64,000 nucleotides of DNA from Bacteroidales bacterium UBA5382 (GTDB lineage: Bacteria > Bacteroidota > Bacteroidia > Bacteroidales > Dysgonomonadaceae): contig DHOU01000002.1 in the NCBI GenBank assembly GCA_002409745.1, forward strand, positions 48,416 through 112,415, written 5' to 3'. Of the stretch, positions 27,062 to 34,947 are shown in pieces. Each line of letters opens with the position of its first letter. Positions within the stretch are counted from its first letter, which is position 1. The notes under the pieces were generated by a model. That model was not told the DNA's origin. It searched no databases and worked only from the letters and a program-made list of their open reading frames with translations. The position numbers were made by a program, and so were the translations under genes.

Positions 27062-28234
27062 TTATAAAACGACCAACGATTCTTCGCAAAGGGTAATCTT
27101 TTCCAACTCCTTCTCATGCACAATGTAGGTGTTTTCGACTCCTACGGCCCCGATACCCGGCAAGACGAACTTCGGCTCCACGGCAATAGCCATACCGGGT
27201 TGCAACACCTCTTTCGAACGGGCGGTAAGTACTGGCGGCTCATTGATTTCCAACCCCACTCCATGCCCGATGAACTTAGCCTGTTGCTTGGTTCCCATAA
27301 AATAAGCTTCCAGTCCGTTTTCTTTCACCATTTGTTCCGCCAGCAGATAAAGTTCTGCGCAGGGAACGCCCGCTTTGGCCATTCCCATGATGGCCGTGTG
27401 GATATCGATGGACACCTGATGTGCGCGGTAGGCTTCCTCGGCGACCCGTTCGATAACAAACGTCCGCGTCATATCGCTCATCACCGGGCGGTAATTACCC
27501 GCCATATCCACCATCAGGGTAAGCCCGGGCGTCAACGCCACACCGCTCGCCCCGAGAGGTAGCGACGCACTTGCCCCCCGTCCGCCCAGCGCAAAATCGT
27601 AAGGCGAACCTGCGGCGGCATTATCACCGGCAAGAATGCTTCCCATAAAAATATCCATATTTTCGCCGTACGATCGGAAAATGCCGAGCGAACCGGCCCG
27701 ACGCATCGCATGTTCCAATTCGATTTGAAAATCGATATCGGTCATTCCTTTTTGGTAGATCGATGGAATTTGGCGGTACACCGACGCATGGATCCGTGCG
27801 CATGCCCGCATTTCATCGAGTTCCTCGGCCGACTTCACACTGCGGATACGCCGCAAGTCGGACGATACATTTCCTATTTCGGGCATTCCCAATGCCGCTT
27901 GCAAGCGCAAAGCCGTAGCAAAAGACACCACCTCGCTTTCGAGAAGCAACCTTTTGGGCAAAGGGCGGTTATCTCGCCTTAGCAAATCGGGTATTTGTTC
28001 CGGTTTGCGGATGTAGGCGACCCCATCGCCTTCAATGCCCAACGGCCGCTTCACAAACAACAGCGGCTTGCCTTCGCCCGGAATATACAGATATCCGTCT
28101 ACGATACGCCCCGTCAGGTAATAATGATTGACTCCCGTTACCACGATACAAGCATCCGCTTGTTTGTCGTTAATTATTTGCTGCACACGTTTTATACGTG
28201 ACTCAAATTCGATTTCTCGCTCCTCTATCATCAT
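27062..28234 (-). CDS. M24-family metallopeptidase (Xaa-Pro aminopeptidase/dipeptidase type)
   Basis: A 390-residue cytoplasmic protein with a creatinase N-terminal domain (about 10-140) and a pita-bread M24 domain (about 150-380). All five metal ligands are present in order: Asp in MVDMAG, Asp in MSDMTRTF, His in GHGVGLEINEPP, Glu in AVEPKF and Glu in GVENTY. It probably cleaves Xaa-Pro peptides. It stands alone with its own promoter. The double Met start (MMIEERE) leaves the exact first residue open. Confidence 0.92.
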   Translation of the reverse strand: MMIEEREIEFESRIKRVQQIINDKQADACIVVTGVNHYYLTGRIVDGYLYIPGEGKPLLFVKRPLGIEGDGVAYIRKPEQIPDLLRRDNRPLPKRLLLESEVVSFATALRLQAALGMPEIGNVSSDLRRIRSVKSAEELDEMRACARIHASVYRQIPSIYQKGMTDIDFQIELEHAMRRAGSLGIFRSYGENMDIFMGSILAGDNAAAGSPYDFALGGRGASASLPLGASGVALTPGLTLMVDMAGNYRPVMSDMTRTFVIERVAEEAYRAHQVSIDIHTAIMGMAKAGVPCAELYLLAEQMVKENGLEAYFMGTKQQAKFIGHGVGLEINEPPVLTARSKEVLQPGMAIAVEPKFVLPGIGAVGVENTYIVHEKELEKITLCEESLVVL

Positions 28235-28252
28235 AAATCGTCAAATTTTCTT

Positions 28253-28260
28253 CAAATATA
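28253..28260 (-). promoter_or_regulatory. -7 element (TATATTTG) of the M24 peptidase gene
   Basis: Exact consensus, about 20 bp upstream of the start codon, implying a very short leader. Confidence 0.55.
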
Positions 28261-28340
28261 ACCACTACTAACCGATTTTACCCAATCATTGTTGGACAAA
28301 TTTCATCATTACACTATGTGAAAAAAAACTGTTGCGCCCA

Positions 28341-28430
28341 GATGCACGGAGGTTCCCGGAGTTTCCAGAGTAAAAAAACACAATTTGCTCTTAAAAATTC
28401 TCTGTGCAACCTCGGAGTAACTTTTTGTTC
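28341..28430. repeat. Imperfect inverted pair of GGAGGTT/AACCTC blocks in the 337-bp gap
   Basis: The left block reads TGCACGGAGGTTCCCGGAG then TTTCCAGAG. The right block (from about 28400) reads CTCTGTGCAACCTCGGAG. They can pair imperfectly (GGTT with AACC, CAGAG with CTCTG) and each has a loose ~10-bp internal period. This resembles the degenerate CACAGAG-type filler found between genes in many Bacteroidota. The remaining gap (28235-28571) has a perfect 6-bp dyad ATAATA/TATTAT at 28508-28522 and nothing else I recognise. Confidence 0.4.
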
Positions 28431-28571
28431 ATGAGAAACCAACTATATCGGTAAAAAAACTTAATCGAGGGGAATGAAATGTTAGGTTTCATAAATCCAC
28501 AGGGCGAATAATAGCTTATTATGGATAAATGAATTAACTTTACCTCGCGTTAAAGGAAAGTCAATGAACGA

Positions 28572-29921
28572 ATGAACGGAAGAATTTTAATTATAGAAGA
28601 CGATGTAAGTTTCGGAACCATGTTGCATAAGTGGTTCGAACGGAACGAGTTTTCCGTGCATCTGTCTTCAAGCATGAGCGCCGCTCAGCAATACATTGTA
28701 TCGGATAAGATCGACATCATCCTGTCCGATCTTCGTTTACCCGACGGCGACGGCATCCTGCTGCTCGAATGGCTGAAACAACAAGCATTGGATATTCCGG
28801 TTATCATCATGACCGGTTACGGCGAGGTGCAAACGGCGGTGGCCGCCATCAAGTTGGGCGCTTCCGACTTTTTGGAAAAGCCTGTCAACCCCACGGTGCT
28901 GAAGCAAAAGATTGAATCGGCGTTTGCCTCTTCCTCTTCATCACAGAAAAAGGCCCCGAAACAGGCTAAAAAGCTTTTGAAGGCCAGCCGAGCGACCGTC
29001 AGGGGTAAAAGCCCGTCCCTCGAACAGATGTACAGTCATATCGATTTAGTGGCGCCGACGCAAATGGCGGTAATGATTACCGGCGAAAGCGGTACGGGCA
29101 AAGAGCATGTGGCGCGCCTTATTCACGAAAAGAGCGCCCGGGCAGACGGACCGTTTATCGCCGTAGATTGCGGGGCTTTGTCGATGGAACTGGCGCCCAG
29201 CGAGCTCTTCGGCCATAAAAAAGGCTCTTTCACCTCGGCTATCGAGGACAAAACAGGCTTCTTTTGGGAAGCAAACGGCGGTACGCTCTTTCTCGACGAA
29301 GTGGGAAACCTTCCGTATGGTGTACAAATGCAACTGCTTCGCGCCCTCCAAGAAAAGAAAATAAGGCCCGTAGGTACGGCAAACGACCTCGAAGTCGATG
29401 TCCGCATCCTTACCGCCACCAATGAAAACTTGGAAAAAGCCATTGCCGGGGGAACCTTCCGCGAAGATCTTTATCACCGGCTCAACGAGTTTATGATCAA
29501 GGTGCCGCCCCTGCGTGAGAGTGTAGCGGACATACGCCTGTATGCCGAATTCTTTTTATCGGAAGCCAACATCGAACTCGACAGGAACGTGACACGTATC
29601 TCTCCCGATGCTTTAAAAAAACTCGAACGCTACCCGTGGCCGGGGAACCTGCGCGAATTGCGTAATGTGATTCGCCGCTCGGTACTTTTTGCCAAAGACG
29701 AGGCGATTACCCCCGAAAGCTTGCCGCTATTGCCGGAAAGAAGCGGAAATGACGCCGACACCGCCCCTCAGCCGTTACATGCCGCCCCCGAAGATGAAAA
29801 ACAACGCATCCTTACGGCGCTGGAGAAGTCGAACGGGAATAAATCGCTTGCCGCTCGCCTTCTTCAAATCGATCGCAAGACGTTATACAATAAAATCCAC
29901 CTTTATAATATAGAGATGTGA
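28572..29921 (+). CDS. Sigma-54-dependent response regulator (NtrC family), orphan
   Basis: A 449-residue activator. The receiver (1-118) has phospho-acceptor Asp53 (LSDLRLPDGDG) and Lys103 (FLEKP). The AAA+ domain (about 148-375) has Walker A GESGTGKE (171-178), Walker B TLFLDE and the arginine-finger region YHRL. The C-terminal Fis-type HTH (about 405-449) reads NGNKSLAARLLQIDRKTLYNKI. The sigma-54 contact loop, normally GAFTGA, is GSFTSA (218-223), a conservative but real departure at the Ala and second Gly. No histidine kinase is adjacent, so its partner is elsewhere. Targets are not evident in this window. Confidence 0.93.
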   Translation: MNGRILIIEDDVSFGTMLHKWFERNEFSVHLSSSMSAAQQYIVSDKIDIILSDLRLPDGDGILLLEWLKQQALDIPVIIMTGYGEVQTAVAAIKLGASDFLEKPVNPTVLKQKIESAFASSSSSQKKAPKQAKKLLKASRATVRGKSPSLEQMYSHIDLVAPTQMAVMITGESGTGKEHVARLIHEKSARADGPFIAVDCGALSMELAPSELFGHKKGSFTSAIEDKTGFFWEANGGTLFLDEVGNLPYGVQMQLLRALQEKKIRPVGTANDLEVDVRILTATNENLEKAIAGGTFREDLYHRLNEFMIKVPPLRESVADIRLYAEFFLSEANIELDRNVTRISPDALKKLERYPWPGNLRELRNVIRRSVLFAKDEAITPESLPLLPERSGNDADTAPQPLHAAPEDEKQRILTALEKSNGNKSLAARLLQIDRKTLYNKIHLYNIEM

Positions 29922-29959
29922 CAAACTTCGTGAGGTAAATTTCTCCCGAACCCGATTTT

Positions 29960-31264
29960 TTATCTTTTTTTACCCCAAAACCAAGTCGCGGCGCCCACCA
30001 TCAAATTGACCAAGCCGATAAGTGTCTCCAGAGGGTTGCGAATCACCACAAATACAATCATCCAGACGGAAAAAAACAAAAAGATGAGCGGAAACAACGG
30101 GAACAACGGACTTTTATACTGTTTTCCATCTCCCAAGGCAGGCTTCCGCCGCAAAATAAACGTCCCGAAAACCGTCATCATGGTGGAAACAGACAGCAAC
30201 ACCCCGCAATAAATCATAATCTGCTCGAACGTTCCCGTCAACAACAATGCCGAAGCTATAAAAAACTGAAGCCATAAAGCCCGCACCGGTACTTCTCCGG
30301 GTTGCGAGCGAAAATAACGCCACATCGGATAATCGGTGCCCATCCCCGATGTCACGCGCGGGCCGACCCACACCATAGCGCTAATGCCCGAGACCAGCAA
30401 TAATGAGAGTGCAACACCAAACCATCGGCCGGCGCCATCACCCAGCATCCGTTGCACAGCGACATTACCGACATCCAACACGCCGCTCAACTCTCCAACC
30501 GGCACATGCTTCAGAAATACATATTGCAGTAAGGTGTATAACACCGTCACAATCAACGCGCCGCCAACCAGACTTACCGGAAGTGTACGGGAAGGGCGGC
30601 GCACCTCATCCGTGATATACGTGACGGCATTCCATCCCGAATAAGAATAACTTACATAAATAAGGAGCACGGCAAAGGCTACCGGATCGACACCCGAGAA
30701 CCAAGGCCGGGGGAAGACCGTTGCGGGTGACTGTTCCGACGGCAATGCCAACCCCACAGCGATCAAGGTCACCATAACAGTCACTTTCAGTAAGGTGGCG
30801 ATTCGTTGAAAGCGTGCACCCGATCTAACGCCCCGGGTATGGATGAGCGTGACGAGGAAAATCAGTCCGACGGCTATCCACTTGCCGCTTCCCGTAGATA
30901 AGGGAAAATAGGCAACCGCTGCCATCGCCGATAACGCAATAGGCGCGGCAAAGCCTACCGTCAACGAAATCCAGCCCGACAGGTATCCGGCCAACGGATG
31001 ATAGATACGGGATAAAAACGTATATTCACCGCCCGATTTCTTAATGGCCGTCCCCACCTCCGCATAACTAAACGCGCCCGACAAGGCCACGACCCCGCCC
31101 ACAATCCACAGCGCGAGCACCACGGCCGGGCGGCCTGTTTCTTTCAATTGAAAACCCAAAGAGGTAAAAGCCCCCGTACCGATCATATTGGCAATGATCA
31201 GTGCAAGTGCCGTAACGGTTCCTATCTTAGCCGAGCGGCTGCTAGCGTCGGGCAGGTGCGGCAT
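29960..31264 (-). CDS. APC-family amino acid permease
   Basis: About 434 residues, twelve hydrophobic segments. The first helix has TALALIIANMIGTGAFTSLGF, which includes the GxG substrate-binding break of the APC superfamily, followed by GGVVALSGAFSYAEVGTAIKKSGGEYTFL. I place the start at the ATG at 31264 (MPHLPDASS), because the longer frame (31306) would overlap the preceding lipoprotein gene by 65 bp and has no ribosome-binding site. The chosen start still overlaps that gene by 23 bp, which suggests translational coupling at the end of the metal-locus operon. The substrate is unknown, and an amino acid role in metal handling is only a possibility. Confidence 0.88.
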   Translation of the reverse strand: MPHLPDASSRSAKIGTVTALALIIANMIGTGAFTSLGFQLKETGRPAVVLALWIVGGVVALSGAFSYAEVGTAIKKSGGEYTFLSRIYHPLAGYLSGWISLTVGFAAPIALSAMAAVAYFPLSTGSGKWIAVGLIFLVTLIHTRGVRSGARFQRIATLLKVTVMVTLIAVGLALPSEQSPATVFPRPWFSGVDPVAFAVLLIYVSYSYSGWNAVTYITDEVRRPSRTLPVSLVGGALIVTVLYTLLQYVFLKHVPVGELSGVLDVGNVAVQRMLGDGAGRWFGVALSLLLVSGISAMVWVGPRVTSGMGTDYPMWRYFRSQPGEVPVRALWLQFFIASALLLTGTFEQIMIYCGVLLSVSTMMTVFGTFILRRKPALGDGKQYKSPLFPLFPLIFLFFSVWMIVFVVIRNPLETLIGLVNLMVGAATWFWGKKR

Positions 31265-32102
31265 GATCCCGGAGAAGGTTATATGCTTGCAACGTGCTGT
31301 CGGCATTCAAATAATTGTCGCGAATATCGCGGTACCGGTTTAAAATCCGTTGAGCTTTATAGTAAATAGCCGAGTCCGGTTCCGCTGTAGGCGTATGACC
31401 TTTTGGATAGGCATACACAAAATACCCGTCTTCGCGGGTTTGAGTAGGAATCTGGAAAAAGTTTCTCTCCACGAAGTTCCCGGTTACATCATCTTCTTGA
31501 AAAGCCTTCACAAAGAAATCGACGGCATAATCGGGATACCCGAAGAGGTAACCGTATCCGCGCAGGCGTTCGTATCGGTCGTTAAACTCGAGGGTATTCA
31601 CCACGACCGCAGGGTCGGCGCCCGGCACCAGCCCGAACTGGCCGAAGAAACTTTCCCGCACCTTCAGCAAACTGTCGAGGGCGCTCACGCGGACGACATT
31701 GATCTGCATAATGCGATCGCCTTCATACGATGCACGATAAGGAAGCATCACGAAACGCAGATCGGGAAGATCTATTTTATTCAATGCTTGCTGAATGACA
31801 AACAATCGGTCGAGCGAAGCTCCCTGCTGTTTTCGATCCACGACATCTGCCTTCACCGACGATACCGTGTCGGTATTCGCCACAGGAAAAGAGAAAGAGA
31901 CCAGGGAACTCATCGGTTTTACCGACCCGAGCATCGTATATAACGCTTCATGGTCAAGCCCATATTGCAGGATGGAATCGATGAAATACCGTTCATAAGC
32001 ATTTTGCATTCCGGCCGTTTGCAGAAGGACTGCTTGCCGTGGAGCGCCGCATCCCCCCAGGAGAATCAGGGATAAAAGAAAAATGGACGAGGTACGTTTC
32101 AT
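31242..32102 (-). CDS. Uncharacterised lipoprotein of the TonB/DUF4876/DUF6850 operon
   Basis: A 286-residue lipoprotein (lipobox LLGGCGAP) that I do not recognise. The mature part is helical and acidic-basic mixed, with DRKQQGASLDRLFVIQQALNKIDLPDLRFVMLPYRASYEGDR and a Tyr/Phe-rich segment RLRGYGYLFGYPDYAVDFFVKAFQ. No metal-binding clusters of His or Cys are visible. It lies 11 bp after the DUF6850 gene and overlaps the permease gene, so it is part of the same transcript. Periplasmic or outer-membrane location is inferred from the signal. Confidence 0.7.
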   Translation of the reverse strand: MKRTSSIFLLSLILLGGCGAPRQAVLLQTAGMQNAYERYFIDSILQYGLDHEALYTMLGSVKPMSSLVSFSFPVANTDTVSSVKADVVDRKQQGASLDRLFVIQQALNKIDLPDLRFVMLPYRASYEGDRIMQINVVRVSALDSLLKVRESFFGQFGLVPGADPAVVVNTLEFNDRYERLRGYGYLFGYPDYAVDFFVKAFQEDDVTGNFVERNFFQIPTQTREDGYFVYAYPKGHTPTAEPDSAIYYKAQRILNRYRDIRDNYLNADSTLQAYNLLRDHAAPARR

Positions 32103-32113
32103 TCTATCATTAT

Positions 32114-33676
32114 TTAAAAATTACATCCTATACTAAGCTGTAGATAAGTACGACTGCCTAATACCTCTTCTTCGGCGCGCGAATACGTAAAAGTGGCCTT
32201 AGCAAAAGCCGTTGCGCCGGAATGAGTGTTGACCCGCTGGGAATAAGTAGCGGAAATACTTCCCAAAGAATAATCGGCCGAAAGATAGTCAATATCGGAC
32301 TGCATCAATCCTATAACACTAGGATAGTCTGGATAGTTTCCGCCATACCGGTAATTTCCCGACAAATTAAAGTTATAAGAAACCGAAGCACCCACCAACA
32401 GCCGCTTTTGGAGACGGGCCGATAAAAGATAATTTCTTTTGGCCTGCACAGTAAGGAGAAGATTTTCATAATCCAACCGGGAAGCGGGTAATAGATAGTC
32501 GTCTTGTTTCTTGGTATACATCATGTCCAAGCCGATCTGCTTACGGTATCCGTCGGAACCGTTACCAAACAGTGTATATCCTCCACCTATTCGTTGTGTA
32601 CGGTATTTCGAGCGGACATCGCTGTGCAGCTTATCCCATCCCGTAGAATCGTTCAACATCGTAACATATTCTATTCCGTCGATATGACGGTAATCGTATT
32701 CGAGCGTGAATGCATGCGACCAAGTTTGTCCTTTATACAGAGCCTGCAAGCGCGTGCGCCATTGCACATCCTTAACCGTACCTTCGTCACGCGGAGTCAT
32801 CTGCCCTATCTGCACGTCTTCGACTTTCTTGTCAAAGTCCGAAGCCAACAGGAATCGCACCGCGCCTTCATACGCGTACTGGATACCGAAACCCACATTG
32901 TTGCCGATATATACACCTTCACGCCCGTTATTGATGCCGGCATTCTTACGGGCATTGCCCAAGCCGTACATTTCATACGCATCCTGAAGGATATACAGAT
33001 TCACGACACTCATCTCCGAGTATTCTTTCAAATTGTAATAATGCAAGTTGAAGCCAATATGATGGCGGGGAGTGACGGAATAAACCACAGAAGGTTTCAC
33101 ATCGATAGTGTAAAAGCGGGAATCCACGCGAATATCGCGTTGTTTAGCGCCAATCCATGCTTTGTAGGAGCTTTCAATTCCGAACAGGATTTTAGACGAA
33201 GCGGGATACGCTGCTTTAAAAGCAAGGTCATAGCGCTGGTTGTTCCAGTCGCTGGCATTTTGGTCGATAACATAATATGGCATACCGCGAAAAGGATCCA
33301 CCAATGAAGCATTATAAAGAGCGCCGCGCAGGGTTTGTCGTGAGTAATCAAATCGTCCCCAGACATAGGTCTTCTTTAACTTCTCCGCCCCTTCGGCCGA
33401 AAAAGTCAGATTATTTTCCTGATCGCCCTGTTCAGGACGCCGGAATGATCCGCGATAAGTATCGAATCCGGCACTCAGTTCACTGTACACTGCCGTATCG
33501 CCGAGCAGCATTCCAGCCGCGTTAGGCGTCTGCCTCCACAATCCGTTTATTTTCATCCATTCGAGCGCGGCGGGAGAAAGTCCGTTGTCCGCTTCTTGCG
33601 CCGCACCCCCCATCGAGAGTAATAAAAGCAAGGCGCATGTTACACTATAATATCGTAGAGTTATTTTTACGTTCAT
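32114..33676 (-). CDS. DUF6850-family outer-membrane beta-barrel protein
   Basis: About 520 residues. I choose the ATG at 33676 (MNVKITLRYYSVTCALLLLLSMGGAAQ), which starts a proper signal peptide 12 bp after the DUF4876 stop; the longer frame from 33715 overlaps that gene. The mature protein alternates amphipathic strands with aromatic girdles (KKTYVWGRFDYSRQTLRGALYN; HIGFNLHYYNLKEYSEMSV) and ends in a C-terminal Phe (LQLSIGCNF), typical of barrels inserted by Bam. DUF6850 proteins are known to sit beside DUF4876 and TonB receptors; biochemical function is unknown. Confidence 0.82.
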   Translation of the reverse strand: MNVKITLRYYSVTCALLLLLSMGGAAQEADNGLSPAALEWMKINGLWRQTPNAAGMLLGDTAVYSELSAGFDTYRGSFRRPEQGDQENNLTFSAEGAEKLKKTYVWGRFDYSRQTLRGALYNASLVDPFRGMPYYVIDQNASDWNNQRYDLAFKAAYPASSKILFGIESSYKAWIGAKQRDIRVDSRFYTIDVKPSVVYSVTPRHHIGFNLHYYNLKEYSEMSVVNLYILQDAYEMYGLGNARKNAGINNGREGVYIGNNVGFGIQYAYEGAVRFLLASDFDKKVEDVQIGQMTPRDEGTVKDVQWRTRLQALYKGQTWSHAFTLEYDYRHIDGIEYVTMLNDSTGWDKLHSDVRSKYRTQRIGGGYTLFGNGSDGYRKQIGLDMMYTKKQDDYLLPASRLDYENLLLTVQAKRNYLLSARLQKRLLVGASVSYNFNLSGNYRYGGNYPDYPSVIGLMQSDIDYLSADYSLGSISATYSQRVNTHSGATAFAKATFTYSRAEEEVLGSRTYLQLSIGCNF

Positions 33677-33687
33677 TTTCTTCTTCG

Positions 33688-34935
33688 TTATTTTCCTGTT
33701 AAAGTATGATTCCATGCAGGCATCTTCGCTCCGTAACGGCGGAATTGCGGTGTAACACCATGCTCGAAGTCATTTGTGCTGTTATTCGAATCCTGCAAGC
33801 GGGGAGTACCGTCGGCTCTCTCGCCGATCTTTTTGCGCGCCACACCCAACGAATTGTAAATGTCACCGACATAGGTCATACCCGCATCCAACACGCCGGG
33901 TACCCGCTTACCTTTGAGCATGGATTCGTTAGGCCCGGCTTCCACCGCATCCCAGATATAACTGTAAGGGATTTTAGCAAGTATCTGTTCATAATAATCA
34001 TCTTGGTCTATCGCTTGCCACTTTTTATCGTTTACGGGATCATAGTTTTCATCCAACGGCTTGAACAATACAAACGCTCCGCCGAATACCGACGTGAGAT
34101 ATTGCGGAGATCCTCCCTTACCTGCTTTTCCGTCGTAAAACACATGCACCATGTCGGGAGCCGGTTGGTCGGGGTAATTTGGATTATTCATATTGAATTC
34201 GAACTCCGAGGAAGTACCGTCGACAGGCGAATTAGGGTTGTATTGCGGGAGTTTGTGGTTGGCGGCAAATTGTGAAATGACGCACGACTCACCCGGAGCC
34301 AAAGGGTAATCGGTGCCGTTGCCCGGGAACTTCCATATCCGGTCGGCATAGACATAATCGCCTTTGTCCTCTTCTCGCCATATCGGGCGGAAGGTCGAAG
34401 CCGTCGTAGGATATAAATTAGCGAAATACAAGCCATCGAGATAAACGGTTTCATCGGAGTTATTATACACCTCGTAAAACTGATTCCGGAAATAGAAATT
34501 GGCCGTTCCTGAAAAGAAGATTTCTTTAAAGATGACCGGTCCCAATAACGAGCCTTTCATTTCCACTTCGATCTTTTTATTATTCTCGACAATCGGATAG
34601 TTGGTATGTTCGCCATTTAGGTAAATATCGCGACCTTCCGCATCTTTTGTCGATCCGTAAACCGACAAATTATAAATGCCGGGGAGAATTTCATCAAGCG
34701 CAATGGTTGATCCCGTCAAAGCTTTTTCGATCACCGTGCCCTTATCCACATCGGTTAAAGAAAGCGTGAGTCCTTCACCGGTGGTCTCATACGTATCGGA
34801 AGAAATCGTCACCTGCGCACTCAGATACCGAATATCCGTAACACCGTCAGCGTCAGAAAAGGATTCACAACCGGTAAACACAGCCGTCCATAAAGCGGCA
34901 ATCAATATATAGATAGCATTCTGTTTTATTGTCAT
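33688..34935 (-). CDS. DUF4876 lipoprotein
   Basis: A 415-residue surface lipoprotein (lipobox TGCESF). An N-terminal beta-sandwich of the prealbumin type (about 30-130, LTLSLTDVDKGTVIEKALTGS...LPGIYNLSVYGS) precedes the DUF4876 core (about 135-400): VIFKEIFFSGTANFYFRNQFYEVYNNSDETVYLDGLYFANL resembles lamin-tail-like beta folds, then WKFPGNGTDYPLAPGESCVISQFAANHK. It is encoded 12 bp after the TonB receptor and likely acts with it as a surface partner in place of SusD. Function unknown. Confidence 0.85.
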   Translation of the reverse strand: MTIKQNAIYILIAALWTAVFTGCESFSDADGVTDIRYLSAQVTISSDTYETTGEGLTLSLTDVDKGTVIEKALTGSTIALDEILPGIYNLSVYGSTKDAEGRDIYLNGEHTNYPIVENNKKIEVEMKGSLLGPVIFKEIFFSGTANFYFRNQFYEVYNNSDETVYLDGLYFANLYPTTASTFRPIWREEDKGDYVYADRIWKFPGNGTDYPLAPGESCVISQFAANHKLPQYNPNSPVDGTSSEFEFNMNNPNYPDQPAPDMVHVFYDGKAGKGGSPQYLTSVFGGAFVLFKPLDENYDPVNDKKWQAIDQDDYYEQILAKIPYSYIWDAVEAGPNESMLKGKRVPGVLDAGMTYVGDIYNSLGVARKKIGERADGTPRLQDSNNSTNDFEHGVTPQFRRYGAKMPAWNHTLTGK

Positions 34936-34947
34936 TTCTTTTGATAT

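Noticed and set aside
32504..33307. 267-codon plus-strand frame
   Set aside because: Antisense to the DUF6850 barrel gene, no family features.
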